A stretch of DNA of 64,000 nt from positions 372,001-436,000 of the forward strand of contig NZ_FOKT01000002.1 of assembly GCF_900112305.1 (NCBI RefSeq), written 5' to 3'. The notes below the pieces were generated by a model, which saw nothing but the letters and a program-made list of their open reading frames with translations, did not search any database and was not told the origin of the DNA. This stretch comes from Microbulbifer thermotolerans (GTDB lineage Bacteria; Pseudomonadota; Gammaproteobacteria; Pseudomonadales; Cellvibrionaceae). The position numbers were made by a program, and so were the translations under genes. Of the stretch, positions 48,267 to 57,037 are shown piece by piece. Position 1 is the first letter of the stretch. Each line of letters opens with the position of its first letter.

Positions 48267-48295
48267 TAGATAAGGCCTAACAATAGAGTTTCAAG
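48267..48295 (-). promoter_or_regulatory. predicted sigma-32 promoter of hsp20
   Basis: On the minus strand CTTGAAA (48295-48289), a perfect -35 for sigma-32, is followed 13 bases later by CCTTATCTA (48275-48267), close to the CCCCATNTA -10. The start would lie about 90-100 bases upstream of the hsp20 ATG and include the ROSE hairpins. Confidence 0.75.
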
Positions 48296-48311
48296 TGGCG
48301 AGAGAGGAAAA

Positions 48312-48899
48312 ATGCAAAAAAAAACAAAAGAATTGGATAAGGGAATATCGCGCTTGTTCATCGGTGTCCGTCCGGACCAAGACACACAGCAGCGGCTTGA
48401 TGAACTAGTGGAGCAGTGCCGGCAACAACTAGGAACGAAAAAATGCAAGCAGGTTCGCTGGACTAAGCCTGAAAACCGCCACCTGACGCTGGCCTTCCTC
48501 GGAGCAACCCCCGACAAACTAATCCCCCTTATCCGGGAACAACTGACGCAGATTGGCTCCTATCTGCCCGCCTGTTATGGCCAAATAAACTCGATAGCCT
48601 CCTTCCCACACCCGCACTCCCCCGGACTCGCTGCCGAACTCGCAAACAATCCAGACCTACAACGAATGCACGAAACGTGCCGACAGCTGATGCTGAGCCT
48701 GGACATGAAACCCGAATCGGCCGCCTTCCGACCTCATTTCACCCTGGCTCGCAGTCGCAATGGTTTTGCCGAGTTGAGCCCGCAGGTACTGAATATCACA
48801 GTGTCGCTGGGCAATATAACGCTCTATAAAAGCCACACATCCCAAGCTGGAAGCCGATACTCGTCATTATTCGCTATCGAGCTAGAGGGAAGCCGATAA
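48312..48899 (+). CDS. thpR: RNA 2',3'-cyclic phosphodiesterase (2H family, ThpR/LigT)
   Basis: A 195-residue 2H phosphoesterase that opens 2',3'-cyclic phosphates at RNA ends. The two tetrapeptides of the active site are H57-L-T-L (R-H-L-T-L-A-F-L-G) and H142-F-T-L (R-P-H-F-T-L-A-R-S). The length is typical. It is divergent from hsp20, only ~17 bases from the hsp20 heat-shock promoter, and ends close to a degenerate repeat element. Cytoplasmic; biological substrate unknown. Confidence 0.92.
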   Translation: MQKKTKELDKGISRLFIGVRPDQDTQQRLDELVEQCRQQLGTKKCKQVRWTKPENRHLTLAFLGATPDKLIPLIREQLTQIGSYLPACYGQINSIASFPHPHSPGLAAELANNPDLQRMHETCRQLMLSLDMKPESAAFRPHFTLARSRNGFAELSPQVLNITVSLGNITLYKSHTSQAGSRYSSLFAIELEGSR

Positions 48900-48905
48900 A
48901 AGTTA

Positions 48906-49086
48906 GGAAGCCTCTGGCCGATTTATCTGCTCACAATCCAAGATGCTTCGCGCCCACATGTGAAGCGCTGGTGATGGGAGGAGATTTCGACACCGCCGGA
49001 TACAAAGCCGCTTCCAAACGGCAATACTTTTGCCTGAGCACACCGAGTCAGTTATACAGCACTCAAGGGGAAACATCAGAGCCCGC
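48906..49086. mobile_element. degenerate copy of the MITE-like palindromic repeat (copy 3)
   Basis: Beginning with GAAGCCTCTG after TTAG (48903-48906), the order of matches with copy 1 is kept. GTGAAGC and GGTGATGGGA are followed by GATTTCGACACCGCCGGATACA (against ATTTCGAAACCGTCGGATACA). Further on come TTTTGCCTGAGC and ATCAGAGCCC near the right end. The palindrome is partly ruined, so this is an old insertion between thpR and the next terminator. Confidence 0.7.
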
Positions 49087-49123
49087 CCCCAAGACTATTG
49101 CCGTCAAGCGTTAGCCCAAACAC

Positions 49124-49149
49124 AAAAAGGCCCGCACTCAGCGGGCCTT
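49124..49149 (-). terminator. intrinsic terminator after the coiled-coil protein gene
   Basis: AAGGCCCGC (49127-49135) pairs perfectly with GCGGGCCTT (49141-49149); the A-run at 49124-49128 gives the T-tract on the minus strand. It lies 17 bases past the stop at 49166. Confidence 0.85.
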
Positions 49150-49165
49150 GGAGAAAAGAAGCTAA

Positions 49166-50164
49166 TCACTTATCCAGATAAGGCAACACATACTCGGGAT
49201 ACATTACCAAGCGCGGCCGGGAAAGGCGCCGTCCATCGAATATAAATACGTAGCGTTCACCGTCGTCATCGGCCGGAATTGTGCGGCGAAACTTCCAGGT
49301 GTTGATTTTATATGTCTGCCGACCCGCCTCTACAGGCGCTACCAGACGGTACTGGTTATGACCGAGAAACTCAAAGGGAATGGGATCCCCTTTGGCTGGC
49401 TTTAACTCAAGGGAGCGGAAAGTATGCTTGCCCTCTTTTCCGTCTGCCAGCAGCTTCTCCATACGGGCACGCTCGCGCTTAACGTAATCGAGCAGCTCCG
49501 GGTCCACTTCGCGCTCTGTCGCCCCCTTAGAGATGTCAGCCTCTTTCGCCGCATCTGTATTGGCAGCCACGGGTTTCGGTGCTGGCAACGGCGGTTTTTT
49601 CACCGGAGGTGCACTGCGGACCGGAGCGGACTTACGCTCTGCGGTATCAACTTTCGCAAGCATGGCATTGATCATCTGATCAACTTTCTCTTTTTGAGCA
49701 GCAAGGCGCCCCTCTGTCTGCGCGATCGCCTTGCGCCCCGCTTCCAGTTGCCCCTGCAGCTCATCGTAGTTGGACTGAATGAACTCTACCCTGCGGGTCC
49801 GGCTGTCGACGCCTCTCTCCGCCATAGCGAAAGCATGCTTGGCCTTATTCAGCGCCCGCTCCGTATCCGAGTTGGCCTGCTGTTGATGTGCCAGCTCCGC
49901 CTGCTGCAGCTCCCGGCGGCTTTCCTCGAATTTCTGCTGGGCTTTGTCCAAAGCCTCTCTGGCTTTCTCGAGCTTGTACTCGTAGGAAAGTAATTCGTTT
50001 TCAATATCCTCGACTTCGACACGCCGGTTTTCCAGTGACTGCTCCATTCGCGCCAAGCGGTTTTGCTCCGCCGTCAGGGATGCCTGTGTTTGCGCCACAG
50101 CTACCGCGCTTCCAAGAGCTAGAAGACCCGCCAAAAGCAGCGAGCGATACCTCGTTACCGCCAT
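49166..50164 (-). CDS. exported coiled-coil protein, function unknown
   Basis: A 332-residue protein with a cleavable signal peptide (about 1-25, ending A-V-A-V-A-Q-T-Q) and a long charged coiled-coil (about 30-165: R-L-A-R-M-E-Q-S-L-E-N-R-R-V-E-V-E-D-I-E onward). A proline-rich linker follows (K-K-P-P-L-P-A-P-K-P), then a C-terminal domain of about 130 residues with beta character (Y-K-I-N-T-W-K-F-R-R-T-I). It is probably periplasmic. The architecture suggests an envelope scaffold, but I recognise no family. The ATG at 50164 begins at a normal signal peptide; a 12-residue extension upstream is less likely. Confidence 0.72.
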   Translation of the reverse strand: MAVTRYRSLLLAGLLALGSAVAVAQTQASLTAEQNRLARMEQSLENRRVEVEDIENELLSYEYKLEKAREALDKAQQKFEESRRELQQAELAHQQQANSDTERALNKAKHAFAMAERGVDSRTRRVEFIQSNYDELQGQLEAGRKAIAQTEGRLAAQKEKVDQMINAMLAKVDTAERKSAPVRSAPPVKKPPLPAPKPVAANTDAAKEADISKGATEREVDPELLDYVKRERARMEKLLADGKEGKHTFRSLELKPAKGDPIPFEFLGHNQYRLVAPVEAGRQTYKINTWKFRRTIPADDDGERYVFIFDGRRLSRPRLVMYPEYVLPYLDK

Positions 50165-50644
50165 AATAGAGAACCTGTTACTTGGTTTTGTGATGTCCAT
50201 AGAAAAATCATGCGCAGATCAAATTTTGCACAGCCGGACGATCAGCCGATGCACGAGCCCGCAATTTTACGCAGCGCTCCGCCGCCGGGCAATGACTGAT
50301 CGGTGCCGATTCATTCACATTCGGCTTACAGCCACCGGTTTTTCAGCGTCATATTTCACAGCGATAACAGCTCTACTAAGTTTTTGTGACATTTTACCTT
50401 CCAGGTGCTTGATTTTTTTTTACACGGGCGCATTATGGGTATCAGGGAGGAGATCAGTGAACCCGGCGGAAGCCGGCCCGGACGTAAAACACCCTCAGCT
50501 GTTCAGTCAGCAAAAATTCGTTGCGTTCCCGGTGCTCCGATTTCCACAGGCGGTTCCTACCACTCCCTCAAGGGCGCCCTACCTTCTTTCTGCAAACCGC
50601 TATAGGCGGCCTGCATGGTCTCTTTTAACCGGAGGTATTTGCCC
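50165..50644. other. intergenic region upstream of hpf
   Basis: About 480 bases between the coiled-coil protein gene and hpf, which diverge. It must hold promoters for both. The hpf Shine-Dalgarno GAGG lies near 50632. No repeat, RNA gene or coding frame with recognisable content was seen. Confidence 0.5.
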
Positions 50645-50989
50645 ATGAAATCTGCGCCGAACAATAACATCGTGTTCCGGGATATCGACAGGTCAGCAGC
50701 TCTAGCCACCACCGTGTCGAAAAAACTACATAAGCTGGAACGTTATTGTGGCGACATCATACGAAGCCGCGTCGTTCTTGAGGCCCCCCACCAACACAAA
50801 TCCAAAGGCAAGCAGTTCAAGGCCTCCGTCGAACTCGCGGTCAGCGGTAACCCAGTGACCATCACAAGTGAAAACGAATCCATTCATCGCGCGGTAAGCG
50901 ATGCCTTTGCCTCTGCCGAGCGTTGCCTGAAGAAGCGCACAGAGCGCCGCAAGGCCCAACGCCACCAGGCTCTCAGTTCAACTGAATAA
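50645..50989 (+). CDS. hpf: ribosome hibernation promoting factor family protein
   Basis: A 114-residue protein of the HPF/RaiA family, which binds the 30S decoding region in stationary phase and stabilises inactive ribosomes. It has the fold's alternating pattern (I-V-F-R-D-I-D-R-S, then L-E-R-Y-C-G-D-I-I-R-S-R-V-V-L) and a basic tail (C-L-K-K-R-T-E-R-R-K-A-Q-R-H-Q). The length fits the short form. The ATG at 50645 follows GGAGG; a 10-residue extension upstream is not supported. A good terminator follows. Confidence 0.85.
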   Translation: MKSAPNNNIVFRDIDRSAALATTVSKKLHKLERYCGDIIRSRVVLEAPHQHKSKGKQFKASVELAVSGNPVTITSENESIHRAVSDAFASAERCLKKRTERRKAQRHQALSSTE

Positions 50990-51008
50990 CTCACGATCAG
51001 ACGATAAG

Positions 51009-51037
51009 GCGGTGCAGTTGCACCGCCTTTTTTTGCA
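51009..51037 (+). terminator. intrinsic terminator after hpf
   Basis: AGGCGGTGCA (51009-51018) pairs perfectly with TGCACCGCCT (51021-51030), followed by seven T (51031-51037). It sits between the convergent hpf and gor genes. Confidence 0.9.
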
Positions 51038-51041
51038 CCCA

Positions 51042-52397
51042 TCAAGATGCGGGCGTACGCATGGTTACAAACTCTTCAGCGGCAGTCGGGTGAATTCCGA
51101 CAGTCTGGTCAAACGTCTTTTTGGTGGCTCCGGCTTTTAGCGCAATCGCCATGCCCTGGATAATTTCTCCAGCGTCCTGCCCCACCATGTGAACCCCCAC
51201 AACCCTGTCATCTCTCGAGTCCACCACTAGCTTCATCAGGGTCCGTTCGTCGCGGCCACTGACAGTGTGACGCATGGGTCTGAACTCCGACTTGTAGACG
51301 ACCACAGGGATCCCCGAATCCCGCGCTTCCTCCTCCGAGAGACCTACCGTGCCGATATTCGGCTGGCAAAAAACGGCGGTGGGAATATTGTTATAGTCCA
51401 TCTCCACTGGCTCCCCAGTGCGCAGATGTTTAACCAACGCCATTGCTTCCGCCAAAGCCACCGGCGTCAGTTGTGGTTCTCCTGTGACATCTCCAAGCGC
51501 ATAGATAGAGTGCACACTAGTGCGGAAGTTATCATCCACGGATATTGTTCCATCCCGGTGCAATACCACACCGAGTTTTTCCAATCCCAATCCCTTGGTA
51601 TTGGCCTGTCGCCCAGTAGCGTAGAGCACAGCATCCACTTCTAATGTGGACCCGTCTTCTGCACGTACTAGAAGACTGCCATTATCCCGCTTGTCTATCG
51701 CACAAATGCGGTGGTTGAAATGCAGCCGCACCCCTTTTTTGCGCATTTCCTCGCGCACAAATGCGCGGATTTCGCCGTCAAAGCCGCGCAAAAAAAGGTC
51801 TCGTCGGTAAGAGAGATGAGTTTCCGCACCAAGACCGGCGAAAATTCCGGCAAACTCCACCGCTATGTAACCTCCGCCCACAACAAGCATGCGCTGTGGA
51901 AATTCAGGCATGGAAAACACTTCGTTGGACGTTATCACATGTTCGCGCCCGGGAAAGTCAGGCACAAAGGGCCAGCTGCCGGTGGCAATGAGGATACGCT
52001 CAGCGGTATATTGCTTTTGGTTTACTACTACGGCATTGGGGCTCTCAAGGCTCGCCCGCCCCTCGATCACAGCGACGCCGGCATCTGCCAGCAACTTGCG
52101 GTAAATACCGTTTAGGCGCGCAACCTCGCTGGCGGTATTATTGCGCAAGGTCTCCCACTCAAACTCTGCTCCGCGGTTGCACCAACCGTAGGCGGCGGAA
52201 TCTTCAAAGGCTTCTCCGTAGCTACTCCCGTAGACAAACAGTTTCTTCGGCACACAACCGACATTGACGCAAGTACCGCCCATATAACGATCTTCCGCCA
52301 CCGCCACCCTCATGCCGGACGCAGCCGCCATACGCGCGGCGCGTACACCACCTGAACCCGCGCCGATGACAAACAAATCAAAATCAAACTCAACCAC
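51042..52397 (-). CDS. gor: glutathione-disulfide reductase
   Basis: A 451-residue flavoprotein that reduces oxidised glutathione with NADPH. The FAD motif I-G-A-G-S-G-G lies near 11-17, the redox pair is Cys43/Cys48 ([13 protein letters not shown]), the NADPH site is [10 protein letters not shown], and the catalytic His is in the C-terminal H-P-T-A-A-E-E-F. It serves with GloB and the peroxidases in thiol homeostasis. It is convergent with hpf. Confidence 0.97.
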   Translation of the reverse strand: MVEFDFDLFVIGAGSGGVRAARMAAASGMRVAVAEDRYMGGTCVNVGCVPKKLFVYGSSYGEAFEDSAAYGWCNRGAEFEWETLRNNTASEVARLNGIYRKLLADAGVAVIEGRASLESPNAVVVNQKQYTAERILIATGSWPFVPDFPGREHVITSNEVFSMPEFPQRMLVVGGGYIAVEFAGIFAGLGAETHLSYRRDLFLRGFDGEIRAFVREEMRKKGVRLHFNHRICAIDKRDNGSLLVRAEDGSTLEVDAVLYATGRQANTKGLGLEKLGVVLHRDGTISVDDNFRTSVHSIYALGDVTGEPQLTPVALAEAMALVKHLRTGEPVEMDYNNIPTAVFCQPNIGTVGLSEEEARDSGIPVVVYKSEFRPMRHTVSGRDERTLMKLVVDSRDDRVVGVHMVGQDAGEIIQGMAIALKAGATKKTFDQTVGIHPTAAEEFVTMRTPAS

Positions 52398-52679
52398 AAA
52401 TCACTCCTATTCAAAGTGCGGCCACTGCCCGCTTTGCGGGAGCGGCGAATAGTTTACGGCAACAAATTGCCATTCTTTTACCCAGCCCGATAGCGCGGAT
52501 TACACATAAAAATGCAGTCAGAACAAAGTTGACAATTTTTTACCTCATACCCGTTGACATCTACCCATGCTTTCGATATCCATGTGATGTTTTTCACAAA
52601 AGCGACCTGATTCTGAGAACAGGGTGCTTTAACGAATAAAATAGCCACCAGCAAGAACAACAAATTGTAGGCGAGAACA

Positions 52680-53189
52680 ATGAAACCCCGATTCTTCAGT
52701 AGCAATTACATCAAGCGAGTTCTCTGGTTTGCCTGTCTGCTGCTGGTCAGCAGCGTCAGCAATGCCAAAACCCACCCGTCCTACCTGAGTGAGGAATACT
52801 GTGACGGTCTGGTCGAACAGTTTATCGACTCAGGGATGCGCAGTCTGGGCAAGTACATCAACGAGCACTTCAGCCCAGAGTACAAGGGCGGCATTCGCAA
52901 CACTATTCACTTCCTGGAGCAGCGTTCCGCCTGGCTCGGCGAATGTAACGACTATCTACTCGATACAGGGAAGAATTATCTCTTTTACAGTGAAAAGACC
53001 ACCAATGACATTTTTGCGGCTATAGACGCTCTGGCCAAGGAGTTGCAACATGTCAGGCAAGGCGTGGAATACCCCGACGAAACGGGCAATAACAACCCGA
53101 CACCTTTTATCAAGCGCCGGTATGAAACGCTAGCCAAGTTGATCGATCAGCACCATACCCGCATGCTGATGAAAAAGCAGTTTCAGTAA
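52680..53189 (+). CDS. secreted hypothetical protein
   Basis: A 169-residue protein with a signal peptide (about 1-29; V-L-W-F-A-C-L-L-L-V-S-S-V-S-N-A-K). The mature part is helical and mostly polar, with two cysteines (Y-C-D-G-L near 41 and G-E-C-N-D near 88) that could form a disulfide. I recognise no family. It is transcribed alone, divergent from gor, and a short hairpin lies beyond the stop. It is probably periplasmic. The Shine-Dalgarno is poor, but the signal peptide supports the start. Confidence 0.68.
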   Translation: MKPRFFSSNYIKRVLWFACLLLVSSVSNAKTHPSYLSEEYCDGLVEQFIDSGMRSLGKYINEHFSPEYKGGIRNTIHFLEQRSAWLGECNDYLLDTGKNYLFYSEKTTNDIFAAIDALAKELQHVRQGVEYPDETGNNNPTPFIKRRYETLAKLIDQHHTRMLMKKQFQ

Positions 53190-53337
53190 TTCGGAATGTC
53201 GTGCGGGCAGCCAGTTCCGGCCGCCCGCTTACTACTCTGAGTTCCGCACGGCTCTTCTGCAAAAAGAGCCAGACACTATCCCAAACCAATCCCGCACTCT
53301 CGCAAACAAATCGGAGATTCCCTGAGGTTCGATCTTA

Positions 53338-54456
53338 CTAGCGTCCTGCAGGTGCCTGTTGAGTATCCCCCGACTCTACCCCAGTACGGCCATCGCCCTT
53401 GCCCCTCAATACCCGTTCACTAAGGCTCGCTGCTATGCGCTTGGCCAGGGTGCCCAGGCGCGGGCGGCACTTATCAGCAAAGGGGATCGGTCTGCAACTT
53501 TGCATAGCAGCCAGGCCGATGCGGGCCATAAACAGGCTGGCTCCCATACCCTGCCCCAGACGCGCAGACAAGGTATTGAGGACACTGTCACCGACTAATT
53601 CGGGCCACAGTTCACTGACCGCATATTCACTCGCACCACTATAGGCGACCAGTGCCAACACCTGCTTAAATAGTCGCCAACGCACTACCAGTGAAGGGCG
53701 CACACCGTAGATCTGTGCCACATCGTCAATCATACGGAGCGACTGACGCAGCGCCACCAGGATATCGAGACTGGCAAAAGGGCTCAGCCCCACCAATGCG
53801 CCAGTGGTGGTGCCGTGGCGCACAATGCGGCGCAATGCCTCCTGATCCAGCGCTTCTAAAAAAGTAACTTCCAGGTGCTGAAGCAGTTCGCTGCTGTCAT
53901 AGTAGTCTGGCGCCTCCTCCAACACCCGGCTCAACAATACTCCCTGGGGTTTACCGGCGAAATGATCCCGCAATTGACGACGAAATGGCAGCGTTTCCTC
54001 ATAACTGCGGCAGTCGCGTAATTGCGCGGCCAGCTCCCTGGTCTTGTGTAATTCGCGCAACGGTCTGCCAGCGCTAAAATACTCCCACACCGCACTAACA
54101 ATGACGAGGCAAAAACTCGCAATTACTGTTCCGGCAAGCAGCCCCAAGCTCCAGTGCTTGTCCGCTGCCCAGTTGTAGAGATCGCGCAACTCCCAGACAA
54201 CAGCGCCAATGGCCAGTCCCAGTGCCGCAACTAGCGCAGGCTTCCAGAAACGCAAGCGGTACCGTGGCAAACGCAGTTCTGAGAATGAGGTCTTATCCGG
54301 CAGGGATTCACCGGTAGTAATGGAGCGCGGCAGCTCCTCACCGCCCTCCCCTAATGTTTCCACTCGGGTGGAATCCCGATGGCGCGATACGCTCTCCACT
54401 TCCTCTAAGGGTTCAATGCGGGTCTGCCGAAGCTTTGGCTTTTGTTCGCCACTCAT
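53338..54456 (-). CDS. ycjF: TIGR01620/YcjF-family membrane protein (DUF697)
   Basis: A 372-residue inner-membrane protein. A charged N-terminal region of about 70 residues is followed by two hydrophobic segments (about 75-95 and 105-130). The DUF697 C-terminal domain follows (G-L-S-P-F-A-S-L-D-I-L-V-A-L-R-Q-S-L and A-R-L-G-Q-G-M-G-A-S-L-F-M-A-R-I-G). It forms a pair with ycjX, which ends where this gene begins. YcjX/YcjF pairs are of unknown function, linked in several bacteria to envelope stress. Confidence 0.88.
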   Translation of the reverse strand: MSGEQKPKLRQTRIEPLEEVESVSRHRDSTRVETLGEGGEELPRSITTGESLPDKTSFSELRLPRYRLRFWKPALVAALGLAIGAVVWELRDLYNWAADKHWSLGLLAGTVIASFCLVIVSAVWEYFSAGRPLRELHKTRELAAQLRDCRSYEETLPFRRQLRDHFAGKPQGVLLSRVLEEAPDYYDSSELLQHLEVTFLEALDQEALRRIVRHGTTTGALVGLSPFASLDILVALRQSLRMIDDVAQIYGVRPSLVVRWRLFKQVLALVAYSGASEYAVSELWPELVGDSVLNTLSARLGQGMGASLFMARIGLAAMQSCRPIPFADKCRPRLGTLAKRIAASLSERVLRGKGDGRTGVESGDTQQAPAGR

Positions 54457-55895
54457 CAGACTTTGTCTCCCAGCAACAGATTAAGCAGAGCATCGACGCG
54501 AATATGTGGGATACAACCGCCAGCGGCCATCCCTGCAGGCGGGCGCAACTGTGGAGGCGCCGTGCCGGAGTAATGATTCCACGCCTCGCCATCGCGAGGA
54601 ACCTGGGCGCAGATTTCCGCGTTTTCAAACCCCAGGTAACGCCCTTCCAGGTCGTGCCCCATCAACATTCGCCGTCCATTGCGTACCCCTTCATTAGAAC
54701 AGCGCACAGCGGCTATTGCTTCGCAGTAGAGCGGCAGCCCCCGGTGTCGCGCGCCAGCAAAGGCCTGTAGCAGTTGCTGGCCAAGCAGCTGCCGCAGGTT
54801 ATCGTGGTCTGCAGCCAGCACTTGATCCGCCTTTGTGGCGGCAAACAGCAGACGATCCACCCGCGGGCGCCAGAGCTTGCGCAAAAAGCCGGACTGCCCA
54901 TAGCGGAAAGTATCGGCAATGTGATCAAAGGCCAAACGCATATCGTCCAGCGCCTGTTCACCGGCAAACAGGGTCCCGATCATATCCACCAACACCAGTT
55001 GCCGGTCCAAGTGTCGAAAATGATTCTCGACGAAAGGCACCACCCGTTTACGCACATAATCTCGGTAGCGCTGCGCCAAAAATTGATAGTTAGTCTCTTC
55101 CGACAAGGCCTCCAGCTGCTCAGAACTGTAACCTCGGAGGTCCAGCATAGGCACCAGACCATAGTTTTCCCGGTCGAGCAGGGCCCGCCCTGGCTGCAGG
55201 TAGGAAAGTTTGCGCTGACCGCGGCAATCGAGCAGAAATTGACGATAATCTTGCCAGAGCGCCTCTAGGCGCGCGGGTTGAGCGGTAGCACCTGGGTCCA
55301 GCGCCGCCAACTCTGATATCAGTTGGGGCGCCAGCCCGGCGCGACTATCTGTGCCGATGAGGTGGGCTTGATGCCTGCACCAATCCCTGTAGTCCATCCG
55401 CAGTAGTGGCAGGTCCATCAACCACTCACCGGGGTAGTCCCGCAGCTCCAGAATCAATGTCTTGGTGTCTCGACCAGTAAGATGCCGGCGACGACGCAAA
55501 TGGATATGTAGCTCCATCGCCGATTCTTCCCGCGTACTCTCAGGCCAACGTGGGGGCTGTGACATCAGTGCCGCAAGGCACTGTTCATAGTCGAAGGGGG
55601 GTAAACCGGAATCCAGCGCAGGCTTTAGTTCAGCCCCCAGTAAATCGCCGTTTAGCGCTGGCGCGAATCCTGGCAGTTGTGCTTTTTGTGGATGGCTGAG
55701 CTGATAGATGAGGCTGGTGAGCAGAGTGGATTTTCCGGCACCGCTCAAGCCGGTAATCCCCACACAAACCCGGCGATCCAGCAGTCGTTCCGCGACCCAC
55801 AGCGACTTGTCACGCACCTCGCGGTGCAGTCGGCGCAGCCTGTGTTTTACACGCCGACCGCGCCCTGAATCAAAACTGGCGTCGCGCTCGCTCAT
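54456..55895 (-). CDS. ycjX: YcjX-family P-loop GTPase-like protein (DUF463)
   Basis: A 479-residue protein of the DUF463 family. The P-loop is I-T-G-L-S-G-A-G-K-S-T-L near 48-59. The family signature L-E-L-R-D-Y-P-G-E-W-L near 150 is complete. It is likely cytoplasmic or membrane-associated through its partner ycjF, whose ATG overlaps its stop region by one base. Its nucleotide and role are not established in detail. The ATG at 55895 was preferred to an in-frame TTG two codons earlier. The gene starts about 110 bases after the DUF2807 stop. Confidence 0.9.
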   Translation of the reverse strand: MSERDASFDSGRGRRVKHRLRRLHREVRDKSLWVAERLLDRRVCVGITGLSGAGKSTLLTSLIYQLSHPQKAQLPGFAPALNGDLLGAELKPALDSGLPPFDYEQCLAALMSQPPRWPESTREESAMELHIHLRRRRHLTGRDTKTLILELRDYPGEWLMDLPLLRMDYRDWCRHQAHLIGTDSRAGLAPQLISELAALDPGATAQPARLEALWQDYRQFLLDCRGQRKLSYLQPGRALLDRENYGLVPMLDLRGYSSEQLEALSEETNYQFLAQRYRDYVRKRVVPFVENHFRHLDRQLVLVDMIGTLFAGEQALDDMRLAFDHIADTFRYGQSGFLRKLWRPRVDRLLFAATKADQVLAADHDNLRQLLGQQLLQAFAGARHRGLPLYCEAIAAVRCSNEGVRNGRRMLMGHDLEGRYLGFENAEICAQVPRDGEAWNHYSGTAPPQLRPPAGMAAGGCIPHIRVDALLNLLLGDKV

Positions 55896-56009
55896 TTGCA
55901 ATTCCGTGTCTGGACTAGATGGGCAGGACTATGCGTCCTGGTGTGATCAGCTGGATATAAAAAAGGCACCAGCTCAATGGCAGGCGCCATAATTATTCGC
56001 TGCACCGAA

Positions 56010-56810
56010 TCAGTCAATCAGAGCCACGTCACCCGACCCCATGACCGAAAAGGAATCCTTGGCCGGACGGCGGATCACGATATCACCGGAGCCCATCACC
56101 GAGCCGACGGCAATATCCGCGTGCAAACGGCGCCCGATGAAGTCGCCGGACCCCATCAGATTGATCTGCAAATCGACCACACGTCCACCGACCGCCATGT
56201 CACCAGACCCTTTGATACTGGCGGTGAGCTGCTCACCGACGAAGTTATCCATGCGCAAGTCGCCTGATCCCATGATGGCAGCCTGGCCGTTCACCGCAAG
56301 AACAGTGCCTGCCGACAGGTCCCCGGAGCCGGTCACCGAGGCGGATAGCGCTTCTGCGGCGACCTTGTCTATCCGGATGGAGCCGGAGCCTGTCACCCGC
56401 AATTCCAGATCTTTACTTTCCAGGGTTTCCGCTCGCGCTGCACCGGAACCCGCCACTTTGACCCCCTCTATTACCGGCATGGTCACTCGATATTCAACAC
56501 CGGGGTCGATGCTGACCGTGATAACGCCGAACCAACTTTTCTTTTCCGCCTCCACTGACAGCTCCAATGTATCGCCCCGCACTTCCGCTTTGGCATAGGC
56601 CATGGCATCTGCTGGACCGGTGGCCACCACTTCATAGTGGTCCCCCTGGACAATCTGCACCTGGGAACTACCCTCGAGGGCAATACGGGTAAAGCCCGAC
56701 ACGTCGAACCGCTTGCTCGCGGTCTCGTCCTCTGCGGCGACCCTAACGGGGGCTGCGAAAATCAGCAGCAGAGCTATCAGCAGGGATGAACAACTCTTGT
56801 TCACAGCCAT
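56010..56810 (-). CDS. DUF2807 (head GIN) exported beta-solenoid protein
   Basis: A 266-residue exported protein with a signal peptide (about 1-26; L-L-I-A-L-L-L-I-F-A-A-P-V-R-V-A-A). After F-D-V-S-G-F-T-R-I-A-L-E-G-S-S the mature part is dominated by G-S-G-D, G-S-G-S or G-S-G-A turns repeated about eight times at roughly 17-20 residue intervals. This is the pattern of a right-handed beta-helix, typical of DUF2807 proteins, whose role is unknown. It is probably surface- or periplasm-located. ATG at 56810 behind GAGGA; a 26-residue extension to 56888 lacks a signal. Confidence 0.87.
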   Translation of the reverse strand: MAVNKSCSSLLIALLLIFAAPVRVAAEDETASKRFDVSGFTRIALEGSSQVQIVQGDHYEVVATGPADAMAYAKAEVRGDTLELSVEAEKKSWFGVITVSIDPGVEYRVTMPVIEGVKVAGSGAARAETLESKDLELRVTGSGSIRIDKVAAEALSASVTGSGDLSAGTVLAVNGQAAIMGSGDLRMDNFVGEQLTASIKGSGDMAVGGRVVDLQINLMGSGDFIGRRLHADIAVGSVMGSGDIVIRRPAKDSFSVMGSGDVALID

Positions 56811-56940
56811 GGTTTCCTCTCGCATCAAATTACTGTTGCTATGCGTGATAGACGCGCCAATGGGGGCAATAGGATGCACCTCTGGCAAAAAAAAGGAGCT
56901 TTTGTTTCATTCGTTCTGGAGAAATAAAGATACTCCTCAG

Positions 56941-57000
56941 TCGGGAGAGAAGCTCAGGTGATAGGATACCTATCCCACCACCCGAGCCTCCCTGACCTAT
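56941..57000. repeat. fragment of the palindromic repeat family
   Basis: The string GAAGCTCAGGTGATAGGA (around 56949-56966) matches the left arm of copy 1 exactly for 18 bases. It is followed by a local stem GATAGG-ATA-CCTATC. The element ends are missing. Confidence 0.55.
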
Positions 57001-57037
57001 CTAAAGCGCTCAGGCTCAGATAGATGCGTTCGCTCCC

